Positions 1 through 8,238 of a stretch of DNA of 64,000 nt are shown piece after piece. The DNA comes from an uncultured Tateyamaria sp. (lineage in GTDB: Bacteria; Pseudomonadota; Alphaproteobacteria; Rhodobacterales; Rhodobacteraceae): the NCBI GenBank assembly GCA_947501275.1, contig CANMVD010000004.1, positions 248,001-312,000 of the forward strand, given 5' to 3'. The notes beneath the pieces are model-generated. The model ran no database searches, was not told the DNA's origin, and saw nothing but the letters and a program-made list of their open reading frames with translations. The position numbers and the translations under genes were made by a program. Every line of letters begins with the position of its first letter. Within the stretch, counting starts at the first letter, position 1.

Positions 1-1
1 C

Positions 2-163
2 TACAACTATTCAGGCGACACACCACCTGAATTGACCTTCGACAAATCGGACGACGGCGCACCGGCGCTGCTGGCAGATGGTACGCCAGTTGCGATCTTT
101 GAAAACGCAGATGTATCGGAGCTGCAAGCCAACGCGCAAATCGGCTTTGTCTCGCTTGCCTGA
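2..163 (+). CDS. C-terminal end of an unknown protein (cut by window edge)
   Basis: An open frame enters from the left edge and stops with TGA at 161-163, giving 53 residues. The sequence is acidic and polar, with a stretch around YNYSGDTPPEL and an ending of IGFVSLA, and has no cysteines or obvious membrane segment. I do not recognise the family. The gene is convergent with the enoyl-CoA hydratase gene, and a perfect inverted repeat lies between the two. The call rests only on an open frame ending at a natural convergent junction, so it is moderately secure as a gene and silent on function. Confidence 0.5.
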   Translation, partial: YNYSGDTPPELTFDKSDDGAPALLADGTPVAIFENADVSELQANAQIGFVSLA

Positions 164-194
164 GCCCGTTCGGGTCAAGCAACGCTGGATGAAT

Positions 195-214
195 GGCGCA
201 CCGGATAGTGCGCC
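195..214. terminator. Hairpin between convergent genes
   Basis: Perfect 7-bp arms GGCGCAC (195-201) and GTGCGCC (208-214) flank a 6-base loop, between the stop at 163 and the convergent stop at 222. There is no T-run on either side, so this is a possible bidirectional terminator rather than a classical intrinsic one. Confidence 0.4.
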
Positions 215-221
215 AACCCCA

Positions 222-998
222 TTAGCGCCCCTCGAAACTCGGTTTGCGCTTTTCAACAAAGGCCAACACACCTTCACGGAAATCCCGGCTTTTGCCGCAA
301 GCGCCTTGTTCTGAGGCCTCGGTTGCAAGCTGAGTTTCCAGATCATTGTCCCACGACGCGCGGATCGCCTGTTTGGCCGCAACGAAAGCCCGTGTTGGAC
401 CGTTGGCAAGGTGCGCAGCCCGTGCGCGCCACTGCTCTTCGAATTGATCATCATCAACCGCTTCCCAGATCATACCCCAGGCATCGGCGTCCCGTGCGCT
501 GATCTTGTCGGCAAAGAGCGCAGCACCCATCGCCTTGGCCATCCCCATGGTGCGCGGCAACACGTAAGTGCCGCCAGCATCCGGAATAAGGCCAATGCGG
601 GTAAAGGCTTGCAGGAAAAACGCCCGTTCGGTCGCAATGACCACATCGCAGGCCAACGCAAGGTTTGCACCTGCCCCCGCCGCGGCCCCGTTGACGGCCG
701 CAATCGTCGGCACAGGGCATTCCGTGATGGCGCGCAACATCGGCGCATATTCGTCCCGCAATGTCCGTTCCAGATCAAGATCAGCGGCATTCGCACGGTC
801 ACCCAAATCTTGCCCAGAGCAAAAGGCGCGCCCTGCTCCTGTCAGCACGACAACCCGAGCCTCCTGCGCGCCTTCGCGTACAGCAACCTCAATTTCGGCG
901 CGCATTTGCGTCGTCAGGGCATTCATGACATCCGGACGGTTCAGCGTGATCAGTGCCACGCCATCCTCCAGCACATACGTTAGGGTCTGGTACTTCAT
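222..998 (-). CDS. paaG: Enoyl-CoA hydratase/isomerase family protein, PaaG-like
   Basis: A crotonase-fold protein of 258 residues. It shows GAGRAFCSGQDL and NGAAAGAGANLAL (oxyanion-hole regions) and IGLIPDAGGT, which carries the acidic residue expected in PaaG-type isomerases. The run resembles E. coli PaaG (ring-epoxyphenylacetyl-CoA isomerase of phenylacetate breakdown) closely, including the ending REGVLAFVEKR. The start at 998 is chosen over an upstream in-frame codon because AGGGAG sits about 8 bases before it. No other paa genes are in the window, so the substrate may be a different acyl-CoA. The family is sure; the exact substrate is inferred. Confidence 0.85.
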   Translation of the reverse strand: MKYQTLTYVLEDGVALITLNRPDVMNALTTQMRAEIEVAVREGAQEARVVVLTGAGRAFCSGQDLGDRANAADLDLERTLRDEYAPMLRAITECPVPTIAAVNGAAAGAGANLALACDVVIATERAFFLQAFTRIGLIPDAGGTYVLPRTMGMAKAMGAALFADKISARDADAWGMIWEAVDDDQFEEQWRARAAHLANGPTRAFVAAKQAIRASWDNDLETQLATEASEQGACGKSRDFREGVLAFVEKRKPSFEGR

Positions 999-1087
999 GT
1001 CCGGCTCTCCCTTGAGGGTACATGCCCCCAATATCAAACCGATCAGTTCACCAACACCCCCGACGCTCCGTCAGTGTAGAATAATTA

Positions 1088-1543
1088 TCAATCGTCTAGA
1101 ATTTCGCGCAAGCGGCGCTGCTCGTCGTCACTCAGTTCGGTTTCCGAAGCGCCGGATGCCACGCGACGGGTGCGCAAATAAGTGACCCCAACCCCAGCTG
1201 CCAACAGGAACATCAACGGACCAGCGGCCCATAACAGCCAGTTGGACCCGGATGCGCGCGGGTTCATCAGCACAAATTCACCGTAGCGTTCGACAAAAAA
1301 GTCAACGACCTGTGCGTGGGTTTGGCCTGACGCAATCTGTTCCCGGATCACGCGTCGGGTATCTACAGCCCATTGGGCGTTGGAGGACGCAACCGTTTCC
1401 GATTGGCACACCACGCAGCGCAGCGCATGATCAAGTTCGCGCGCCTTTGCTTCGAGAGCCGGGTCGTCCAGCATCTCGCTTGGATCCAGAGCCCATACCC
1501 CCTGTGCGAGGCATAGCCAGAGCAGGAGAGCACGCAGGATCAT
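1088..1543 (-). CDS. ccmH: Cytochrome c maturation protein CcmH
   Basis: A 151-residue membrane-anchored thiol oxidoreductase. It has an N-terminal signal or anchor, the family motif LRCVVCQ (redox CXXC) near residue 43, and a transmembrane helix around residues 104-124 followed by a short acidic tail. CcmH helps keep apocytochrome c cysteines reduced for heme ligation in the periplasm and works with CcmF. Its ATG overlaps the ccmF stop by 4 bases (ATGA), so the two are translationally coupled. Length and motif match the short alphaproteobacterial form, which lacks the C-terminal TPR domain found in enterobacterial CcmH. Confidence 0.95.
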   Translation of the reverse strand: MILRALLLWLCLAQGVWALDPSEMLDDPALEAKARELDHALRCVVCQSETVASSNAQWAVDTRRVIREQIASGQTHAQVVDFFVERYGEFVLMNPRASGSNWLLWAAGPLMFLLAAGVGVTYLRTRRVASGASETELSDDEQRRLREILDD

Positions 1544-3498
1544 TCCGCTGGTACCGCCTCGGTCTTGCGCGCGCCCGCAGCCACACGGAAACGTCGATCA
1601 CTCAGAGACAGCAAACCGCCCAAGGACATCAAGGCACAGCCAATCCAGATCCAATTGGTCAGCGGTTTGATGTATGTGCGCACGGCCCAGCCGCCGTCTT
1701 GCTGTGGATCACCAATGACCACGTAAACGTCCCGCGCCAGATTGTAATCAATCCCCGCTTCCGTGGTGGGCATCTGCGCAACAGGGTAGATCCGCTTTTC
1801 GGGGCGCAACTGGGCAATCTCGCGACCATCCTTGGCCAGCGTGATATGCCCCATGCTGGACAGATAGTTGGGCCCTTCGACGTCCTCGACCTTGTCCAGT
1901 GTTATGGTGTAGCCGCCGACCTCATAGGGCACTCCCAGTTGAGCGACGCGGATATCTTCGGACTGCCATGCGGTGATGCCGGCAACGCCCAGCATCGTGA
2001 TGCCTAGGCCACTATGCGCAACCATTTTGCCCCAATCTGCGCGCGGCAGCCGCAACAGCCGCGATGGCGTGAACCGCTGACCTGTGCGCGACGCCAAGTC
2101 CACCACTGCGCCCATGACCAGCCAGGCCCCAAGGAACGCGCCAACCGGCCCTGTCAGGCTCCGGCCTGTGTTCATTGCCCAAGCAAGGCCGCCCACTGCC
2201 AGCGCCAGCACAAAGGCGTAGCGCAAGGGGCGCATGGCACGGGCAATGTTGCCCCGTTTCCAAGGCATCATTGCCCCGACAGGCAGGATCAACCCCAGCA
2301 AGATCATGAATGGCGTAAAGGCCATGTTGAAAAACGGCGGGCCGACGCTCAATTTGCGATCAAAGAACATCTCGGCCACGAGCGGCCACATCGTGCCGAC
2401 GAAAACGACAAAGCAGCTGACAGCCAACAGCACGTTATTGGCCAGCAGCGCGCTTTCCCGGCTGACCATGGCAAAGACGCCGCGCGCCTCCATCGCCCCT
2501 GCCCGCATCGCAAACAGGATCAACGCGCCCCCCATGAAAAAGCCCATGATCATCAGGATGAAAACACCCCGTTCGGGATCATTGGCAAAGGCATGGACCG
2601 ACGTCAGCAAACCTGAGCGGACGATAAATGTGCCGATCAAAGAGAACCCGAAAGCGAGAATGGCCAGCAGGATGGTCCAGCTTTTCAGGGATTCACGCTT
2701 TTCCACAACGATAGCAGAATGCAGCAGTGCCGCCGCCAGCAACCACGGCATGAAAGATGCATTCTCCACCGGATCCCAGAACCAAAAGCCACCCCAGCCC
2801 AGTTCGTAATACGCCCACCAAGATCCCAAGGCGATCCCGATGGTCAGAAACACCCACGCCGCCAAGGTCCAAGGGCGCACCCAACGCCCCCACGCAGCGT
2901 CTACACGCCCCTCGATCAAGGCCGCCACGGCAAAGGAAAACGCCATGCTCAGCCCGACATAGCCCAGGTAAAGGAATGGCGGATGGAACGCCAAGCCAGG
3001 GTCCTGCAACAGCGGATTCAAATCCTGTCCGTCAAATGGCGGCGTCGCCAGTCGGACAAAGGGGTTGGACGTGAAAAGGATAAACGCCAGAAACGCCACG
3101 CCAATCGCGCCCTGTACTGCAAGAACCCGAGCACGCATGCTTGGTGGCAGATTGCCGCCGAACCACGCCGCCATTGCGCCAAACAAGGCCACAATCAACA
3201 CCCAAAGCAGCATGGACCCTTCATGATTGCCCCAAGTGCCCGAAATCTTGTAAATCAACGGCTTGGCGGAATGGCTGTTCAGCACGACGAGGCGCAAGGA
3301 AAAGTCAGACACCACAAAGGCCCACATCAGGGCCCCAAAGGCAAAGGCCACCAGAAAAAACTGTGTCGTCGCAGCGGGTTCGGCTACCGCCATCCAGCCA
3401 GAGTCGCGTCGCCATGCCCCCACAAGCGGCACAATTGCCTGCACAAGAGCGACGACAAAGGCGAGGATCAGGGCAAAGTGGCCAAGTTCTGTCAACAT
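1540..3498 (-). CDS. ccmF: Heme lyase subunit CcmF
   Basis: A large polytopic membrane protein of about 652 residues. The tryptophan-rich WWD domain of the heme-handling family is present (WGGFWFWDPVENASFMPW). CcmF ligates heme to apocytochrome c together with CcmH. The ATG at 3498 (MLTELGHFAL) is chosen because the longer reading begins at a TTG and adds a non-membrane leader; no strong Shine-Dalgarno sequence is visible at either. The gene lies after the GTA-type holin gene and overlaps ccmH by 4 bases. ccmA, B, C, D and G are not in this window. Confidence 0.95.
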   Translation of the reverse strand: MLTELGHFALILAFVVALVQAIVPLVGAWRRDSGWMAVAEPAATTQFFLVAFAFGALMWAFVVSDFSLRLVVLNSHSAKPLIYKISGTWGNHEGSMLLWVLIVALFGAMAAWFGGNLPPSMRARVLAVQGAIGVAFLAFILFTSNPFVRLATPPFDGQDLNPLLQDPGLAFHPPFLYLGYVGLSMAFSFAVAALIEGRVDAAWGRWVRPWTLAAWVFLTIGIALGSWWAYYELGWGGFWFWDPVENASFMPWLLAAALLHSAIVVEKRESLKSWTILLAILAFGFSLIGTFIVRSGLLTSVHAFANDPERGVFILMIMGFFMGGALILFAMRAGAMEARGVFAMVSRESALLANNVLLAVSCFVVFVGTMWPLVAEMFFDRKLSVGPPFFNMAFTPFMILLGLILPVGAMMPWKRGNIARAMRPLRYAFVLALAVGGLAWAMNTGRSLTGPVGAFLGAWLVMGAVVDLASRTGQRFTPSRLLRLPRADWGKMVAHSGLGITMLGVAGITAWQSEDIRVAQLGVPYEVGGYTITLDKVEDVEGPNYLSSMGHITLAKDGREIAQLRPEKRIYPVAQMPTTEAGIDYNLARDVYVVIGDPQQDGGWAVRTYIKPLTNWIWIGCALMSLGGLLSLSDRRFRVAAGARKTEAVPAE

Positions 3499-3622
3499 AG
3501 GTGAGGTTATATGCCGGACGTGCCTGATCGCCAATGGCCCGAACCCATTTGTCGCATCACGTCCGCGCCATAATGGCTGACCTGCGCACCCGCTTGCTCA
3601 AACGGGCACGCAATTGACAAGG

Positions 3623-4195
3623 TCAGGCAGTGCGGCGCCATTCGTCCAATGCCTGATTGGTGTCAGGTGTGACAGCCGCAACAGTCAAGGCCGCGTCTTC
3701 GCGCGTGTCCGCAACCCCGACCGAATTGAACCGCATCTCGCGCAAGGCCGCCACATTCTCCATCACTTGTGGGACATGGGACATAGTGGCCACGATTTCA
3801 CGCTGGAATTGCTGGGATTTCACCTGATGCCGCGCACCGAAGTAAAACGATACGATCACGCCCAGCAACCACCACAGCGGCTCAGGCACGAGTGCGATCC
3901 CCTGCATCCGTTCTGAAAACCACAGCGGCGAGACCATAGCCGACACAAACAAACCCAAGGTCCCCAAGGCGAGGGCCGGACGGGGCAAGCGATTTACCCC
4001 GTCCATGATCCGGTCAAAGCCTCCCTGTCGCGGAATGACAAATTCCTGACCGAATTCCTGCATGGCCGCGCTCTGCAGATCATGAGCGCGCATTGCTCCC
4101 GCCTCCCGGTTTTCCCGAAAAACCTCGACCGTGTCTTTGACTACATTTCGGTTGCCGCCAAACAGCATCCCGAAAAACCGCTCCATCAACCCCAT
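3623..4195 (-). CDS. GTA-type holin (3TM holin family)
   Basis: A 190-residue protein with an N-terminal amphipathic region (MERFFGMLFGG) and hydrophobic segments around residues 75-95 and 103-120, matching the remembered layout of the three-TM holin family tied to gene transfer agent release. Holins form inner-membrane lesions that let endolysin reach peptidoglycan. It starts inside the end of the endolysin gene (10-base overlap), as in a lysis cassette. In Rhodobacter capsulatus the GTA lysis genes are known to lie away from the GTA structural cluster, and this arrangement fits. An alternative ATG lies at 4186. The assignment is by pattern, not by search. Confidence 0.8.
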   Translation of the reverse strand: MGLMERFFGMLFGGNRNVVKDTVEVFRENREAGAMRAHDLQSAAMQEFGQEFVIPRQGGFDRIMDGVNRLPRPALALGTLGLFVSAMVSPLWFSERMQGIALVPEPLWWLLGVIVSFYFGARHQVKSQQFQREIVATMSHVPQVMENVAALREMRFNSVGVADTREDAALTVAAVTPDTNQALDEWRRTA

Positions 4196-4797
4196 GCCGC
4201 AACCCTTTGCTGAAACTGTGTTTTTGTCATGTGAAAGCGTGGAGCAATGAACTCTTCAGCGCGTTTGATCCAACCGCCTTTGCCACCTGCTCGGGTGCGC
4301 GCATATTTGCGACTTGCCGGTCGTCGATCCGCGATGCGGAAATAGTAGTTACGCCGCGCGATGCCATAAGCGTCCACCAGATGGTCGGGGGCGTCGGTAT
4401 GCGCATTACGTGCCGCCGCAATGGATTGCGGGCCCAAAACCCCATCCACGCTACAGGGATAACCCATTTGAGATAACAGGCGCTGCAATATCTTGACGGC
4501 GTTGCCCCCCGCATTGACATACATGTCGAACACAGTTGCATGCAGCGGGGACGGCAACTGCGCAATGCGAGGACGTTCAAAGTAGTGCTGAACAAAGATG
4601 TCGACGGCTTGCTGCCGACTCAATCGCTTTACGTCATCCGGGTCGATATCCCCATCACCATCCAGATCCAGCCCCAATCGACGCATGGTATGGATCGTGA
4701 CACCGAAATTCGTCGCACCCCCCGGGTCGTCAGGATCATTCACGTATCCGCCTTCGCGGGCCACAATCTCGACCGCGATGTCTTTGACCGTTTGCAT
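4186..4797 (-). CDS. GTA-type endolysin, holin-associated N-acetylmuramidase (GH108)
   Basis: A 203-residue peptidoglycan hydrolase. The GH108 signature with the catalytic glutamate is near the N-terminus (EGGYVNDPDDPGGATNFGVT), followed by a calcium-loop-like insert DLDGDGDIDPDD and a C-terminal peptidoglycan-binding region (VDGVLGPQS). There is no signal peptide, so release depends on the adjacent holin. The start at 4797 is supported by GGAGGG 7 bases upstream, whereas the next upstream ATG (4815) has none. An inverted repeat resembling a CtrA site lies 46 bases upstream. Its place between ccmE and ccmF recurs in Rhodobacteraceae as I recall it. Confidence 0.88.
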   Translation of the reverse strand: MQTVKDIAVEIVAREGGYVNDPDDPGGATNFGVTIHTMRRLGLDLDGDGDIDPDDVKRLSRQQAVDIFVQHYFERPRIAQLPSPLHATVFDMYVNAGGNAVKILQRLLSQMGYPCSVDGVLGPQSIAAARNAHTDAPDHLVDAYGIARRNYYFRIADRRPASRKYARTRAGGKGGWIKRAEEFIAPRFHMTKTQFQQRVAAWG

Positions 4798-4842
4798 GTG
4801 CAGGCCCTCCGCCATGTTGTGGCGCAGACCCTGATCATTTGA

Positions 4843-4860
4843 GGTTAATAGGAGTTAACC
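4843..4860. promoter_or_regulatory. CtrA-like inverted repeat upstream of the endolysin gene
   Basis: GGTTAA (4843-4848), six bases, then TTAACC (4855-4860): a perfect inverted repeat. It resembles the alphaproteobacterial CtrA box (TTAA, about 7 bases, TTAA), although the spacer here is 6. It lies in the 73-base gap between ccmE and the endolysin gene, 46 bases from the endolysin start. GTA lysis genes in Rhodobacter depend on CtrA, which makes the match meaningful, but binding is inferred. Confidence 0.5.
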
Positions 4861-4870
4861 GCTGCGCGCG

Positions 4871-5314
4871 CTAACCGTTGGGGTCTTTGTAGACACCTTG
4901 CTCTTTCAACGCGTCAACGACCTCTGCGGGCATGTACTGCTCATCATGTTTGGCAAGGATTTCAGTGGCTTCAAACGTGCCGTTGATGTAACGGCCCGTT
5001 CCCACCATGCCCTCGTTTTCGGTAAACAGATCCGGCAACACGCCAGTATAGACAACGGGCACGGTTGCCCCACCATCAGTCACGGAAAATCGGATCGATT
5101 CGCCTTGCCCGCGCACAATCGAGCCTTCCGCAACCAAACCGCCGATGCGAAACACTTCGTTTGGTCCCGGAGGTTCCGCAATGATCTGGCTGGGCGCGCG
5201 AAAGAAGTTGATCCCATCGCGCATCGCATAGCCGATCAAGGCTGTCGAAACCGTCAACGCCACAACCGCCAAAGCGATGATCTGTATACGGCGTTGTTTT
5301 TTCAGGCTTTTCAT
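4871..5314 (-). CDS. ccmE: Heme chaperone CcmE
   Basis: A 147-residue periplasmic, membrane-anchored protein with a short basic N-terminus, a single transmembrane helix (about residues 10-30) and a beta-barrel domain. The heme-binding histidine lies in LAKHDEQYMP near the C-terminus, the family hallmark. CcmE carries heme covalently from CcmC to CcmF. The ATG at 5314 (MKSLKKQRR) is used because the longer reading begins at a TTG. It follows argC with a 15-base gap on the same strand, and the GTA lysis pair sits between it and ccmF. Confidence 0.95.
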   Translation of the reverse strand: MKSLKKQRRIQIIALAVVALTVSTALIGYAMRDGINFFRAPSQIIAEPPGPNEVFRIGGLVAEGSIVRGQGESIRFSVTDGGATVPVVYTGVLPDLFTENEGMVGTGRYINGTFEATEILAKHDEQYMPAEVVDALKEQGVYKDPNG

Positions 5315-5329
5315 TCGACTATGCAAAAC

Positions 5330-6358
5330 TCATGGAAAGAGCGGAGCCATCATCAGCCCCTCGGTCTCAGGAATATCTAACATCAGATTGGCGTTTTGCA
5401 ACGCTTGGCCGGATGACCCTTTCGTCAGATTGTCCAGTGCAGCGACAACGATCACCCGCCCCGGCAAGCGATCCGCAACAACTCCGATATGGCAAAAATT
5501 CGACCCCCGCACGTGGCGTGTGCTGGGCGTTTCGCCTATTGGCAACACTTCGATAAACGGCTCATCTGCGTATGCTTTCATCAATGTCTCGTAAATCGCG
5601 TCGACATCGCCTTTGACATAGGCTGTGCCAAGAATACCCCGGTTTGCAGGGATCAGATGGGGCGTGAACTGAATATGTACATCCCGTCCGGCAACGGCGG
5701 AAAATTCTTGGTCAAACTCACCCAGATGCCGGTGCGTGCCACCAACCGCATAGGCGTGATAGCCTTCGGACAATTCTGCATGCAGCAGATTTTCCTTGAG
5801 CGCGCGACCGGCCCCGGACACGGCCGCCTTCAGATCCAGAATGATGTCATCCAGATCAATCACACTTGCCGCAATCAACGGCCGCAAGGCAAACTGCCCA
5901 GTCGCCGCATTGCACCCCGTGCCAGCAACCAAACGGGCCGCCCGGATGTCTTCACGATAAAATTCAGTCAGACCGTAAACGGCCTCGCCCTGCATTTCGA
6001 TCGCAGCGTGCGGATTGCCATACCATTTGGCATAGCTGTCGGGGTCGCGCAGCCGAAAATCCGCCGACAGGTCAATGATTTTCAGATCGCGCGGCAGACC
6101 GTTGATAACCTCTTGGCTGGTTTTGTGCGGCAAGGCACAGAAACACAGATCAATCCCGCTCCAATCAATCTGTTCAAACGACACCATTGTTGGCATGTCG
6201 AGATGGCGCAGGTGCGGATAGACTTGGGCCACAGTTTGCCCCGCTTTGGAAAAAGCGCCCAACGCCTTGATTTCAATGGAAGGATGTTCGGCAATCAGCC
6301 GAATGAGTTCCGCCCCGGTGTAACCAGAGGCGCCCAGAATAGCGATAGAATACGTCAT
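5330..6358 (-). CDS. argC: N-acetyl-gamma-glutamyl-phosphate reductase
   Basis: Arginine biosynthesis step 3: NADPH-dependent reduction of N-acetyl-glutamyl phosphate to the semialdehyde. The 342-residue protein opens with a dinucleotide-binding motif ([16 protein letters not shown]) and carries the catalytic cysteine in [13 protein letters not shown]. Length and motifs match the standard long bacterial ArgC. It is first of a leftward run into ccmE; no other arg genes are nearby. Confidence 0.97.
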   Translation of the reverse strand: MTYSIAILGASGYTGAELIRLIAEHPSIEIKALGAFSKAGQTVAQVYPHLRHLDMPTMVSFEQIDWSGIDLCFCALPHKTSQEVINGLPRDLKIIDLSADFRLRDPDSYAKWYGNPHAAIEMQGEAVYGLTEFYREDIRAARLVAGTGCNAATGQFALRPLIAASVIDLDDIILDLKAAVSGAGRALKENLLHAELSEGYHAYAVGGTHRHLGEFDQEFSAVAGRDVHIQFTPHLIPANRGILGTAYVKGDVDAIYETLMKAYADEPFIEVLPIGETPSTRHVRGSNFCHIGVVADRLPGRVIVVAALDNLTKGSSGQALQNANLMLDIPETEGLMMAPLFP

Positions 6359-6437
6359 GTCAGTCTTTTCACAGGATATGCCGACGATGTGCGTCAGACA
6401 GTGTGTTCAGGTGTTGGCAACGAAACGCGATGCCGGT

Positions 6438-7247
6438 TTATGCAGCTTCAAATGTGATTTGTCGTCGCAAAAACTGGGTGGCACGGGTGCTGACCGTTTT
6501 GGGATCACCAGACGTCAGAAACGCACCCTGGCCGCGCCCCATTTTGTCGGGATGGCGTTCGAGGTAATCGGCAAGGCTCTCGCCAACCAACATCGCTTGG
6601 GAAAACACGCGCACATCTGCGCCCAGTGCATCCTGAAACGTCTCTTGCATCAACGGATAGTGGGTACAGCCCAGAATTGCGGCCTGTGGTTTGGGCATTT
6701 TGCGCTTCAGCGCATCCACATGGCTGCGCACCAACGCCTCGGCAAGGATCATGTCGCCATCCTCGATGGCATCCACAACCCCGCCGCAGGCCTGCGCTTC
6801 GACATCTACGCCAATTGCGCGGAATGCCAGTTCGCGCTGAAACGCCCGGCTGGCAACGGTTGCAGGCGTGGCGAACAGGGCAACATGTTGCACGCCCACT
6901 TCGCGCGGCGGAGAGTTGTCACCCCATTGGCGTTCCGTAAGCGCCTCTATCAACGGAACAAAAACGCCGAGCACCCGCTTGCCTTCGGGAATCCACGCCT
7001 CTTGCATCTTGCGCAAAGCGGCGGCTGATGCCGTGTTGCATGCCAAAATGACCAAATCACAACCCGCATCAAACAATCGCTGCACAGATGCTGTTGTCTT
7101 GTCATAAATATCATCGGCTGTGCGCACGCCGTAAGGCGCGTTTGCGCTATCGGCCAGATAGACGAAATCCACGTCAGGAAGGCGCTTTTGCGCTGCGTCC
7201 AGAACGGTCAAGCCACCCAGACCGGAATCGAAAATACCAACTGCCAT
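6438..7247 (-). CDS. murI: Glutamate racemase
   Basis: Converts L- to D-glutamate for peptidoglycan. The 269-residue protein starts with the family motif [12 protein letters not shown] and has both catalytic cysteines, in ACNTAS and LGCTHYPL. The ATG at 7247 is chosen because it gives the canonical N-terminus and leaves a 7-base gap from the acyltransferase stop; AUAGGCG precedes it at a workable distance. The longer reading adds a basic leader unlike the family. Confidence 0.95.
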   Translation of the reverse strand: MAVGIFDSGLGGLTVLDAAQKRLPDVDFVYLADSANAPYGVRTADDIYDKTTASVQRLFDAGCDLVILACNTASAAALRKMQEAWIPEGKRVLGVFVPLIEALTERQWGDNSPPREVGVQHVALFATPATVASRAFQRELAFRAIGVDVEAQACGGVVDAIEDGDMILAEALVRSHVDALKRKMPKPQAAILGCTHYPLMQETFQDALGADVRVFSQAMLVGESLADYLERHPDKMGRGQGAFLTSGDPKTVSTRATQFLRRQITFEAA

Positions 7248-7254
7248 TTTGCGC

Positions 7255-8139
7255 CTATTGCGAACGGTGCCGCTCTTCGAATTCATACCCCAGATCAAAC
7301 ACTTTGACCGGGTTCGGGTTCAGCTCATACGTGGCTTTTCGCAAGAACTCCATCATCTGTTTGGAATCCTTGGCCATCGGGTCCAGAACGTCACGCTCAA
7401 TCGGTTCCCCAACGACGACGCGAACCGGGGTGTCGACGCGCTTTTTAAATTCTTTGATCAGCAAACCAAGGCGCAAGGTGTTGGACAGATGGCTTGCGAT
7501 CTGAAACAGGCGGCTTGTGTGGCCGTCGAAATACAATGGCACAACCGTCGCGTCCGATTTGGCGACCATGCGCGCCGTGAAACTGCGCCAACCCGGGTCC
7601 ATCGGCTTGGAAAACGGCTTGGCCGCCGTGCTGACCGTGCCGCCGGGAAAGACGCCAATCGCCCCGTCTACACCAAGATACCGTAGCGCCTCTTTGCGGG
7701 TGGCCACGTTCAGCGCCATCGCCTCGCGGGTGGCATCAAAACTGATCGGCAAGAGCACGCGGTTCAGCTCTTCGGCCTTTTTGAAGACCGAATTGGCCAT
7801 AATCCGAAAATCCCCGCGCACCTCGGACAAGATGTGCCCCATCATGAGGCCATCCAAAATACCGTAAGGGTGATTTGCAATCAAAATCAGTGGCTTATCA
7901 CGCGGGATATTGCTCAGCGATCCGCCGATCACATCCAGCGACAGACCATAGCGTTCTACCATGACTTCCCAGAAGTCACGGCCCGCACGCACTTCGTCTT
8001 CGTACCCTTCGGCCCTTTTTATCAGCCTCAACCGACCCGTCGTGTTCTCCAGAATGCGGATAACGGCCCGCCCCCCCTTCGTTTCAGCCGAGTGGGAGTA
8101 GGAAATCTCGCGTGCGATCTGGCGTTGACTGTCAGGCAT
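7255..8139 (-). CDS. Lysophospholipid acyltransferase family protein (PlsC-like)
   Basis: A 294-residue protein of the glycerolipid acyltransferase superfamily. The active-site block reads NHPYGILDG, so histidine and aspartate are separated by five residues instead of the usual four, as in an OlsA-like or hemolysin-associated subgroup. A glycine-rich [10 protein letters not shown] block serves substrate binding. Probable role: O-acylation of a lysolipid or lipoamino acid at the inner membrane face. Ornithine-lipid or sulfur-aminolipid synthesis, both known in roseobacters, are possible but unproven. The gene is probably co-transcribed with murI (7-base gap). Confidence 0.8.
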   Translation of the reverse strand: MPDSQRQIAREISYSHSAETKGGRAVIRILENTTGRLRLIKRAEGYEDEVRAGRDFWEVMVERYGLSLDVIGGSLSNIPRDKPLILIANHPYGILDGLMMGHILSEVRGDFRIMANSVFKKAEELNRVLLPISFDATREAMALNVATRKEALRYLGVDGAIGVFPGGTVSTAAKPFSKPMDPGWRSFTARMVAKSDATVVPLYFDGHTSRLFQIASHLSNTLRLGLLIKEFKKRVDTPVRVVVGEPIERDVLDPMAKDSKQMMEFLRKATYELNPNPVKVFDLGYEFEERHRSQ

Positions 8140-8238
8140 GACGTCTCGTTATGGCGTGGATCAAAAACCGGTATCTGAGCCTCTATCTAAGGGGGATAGG
8201 CCGGTCTGCATAGAGTTTATGATGATCACGCGACGCAA

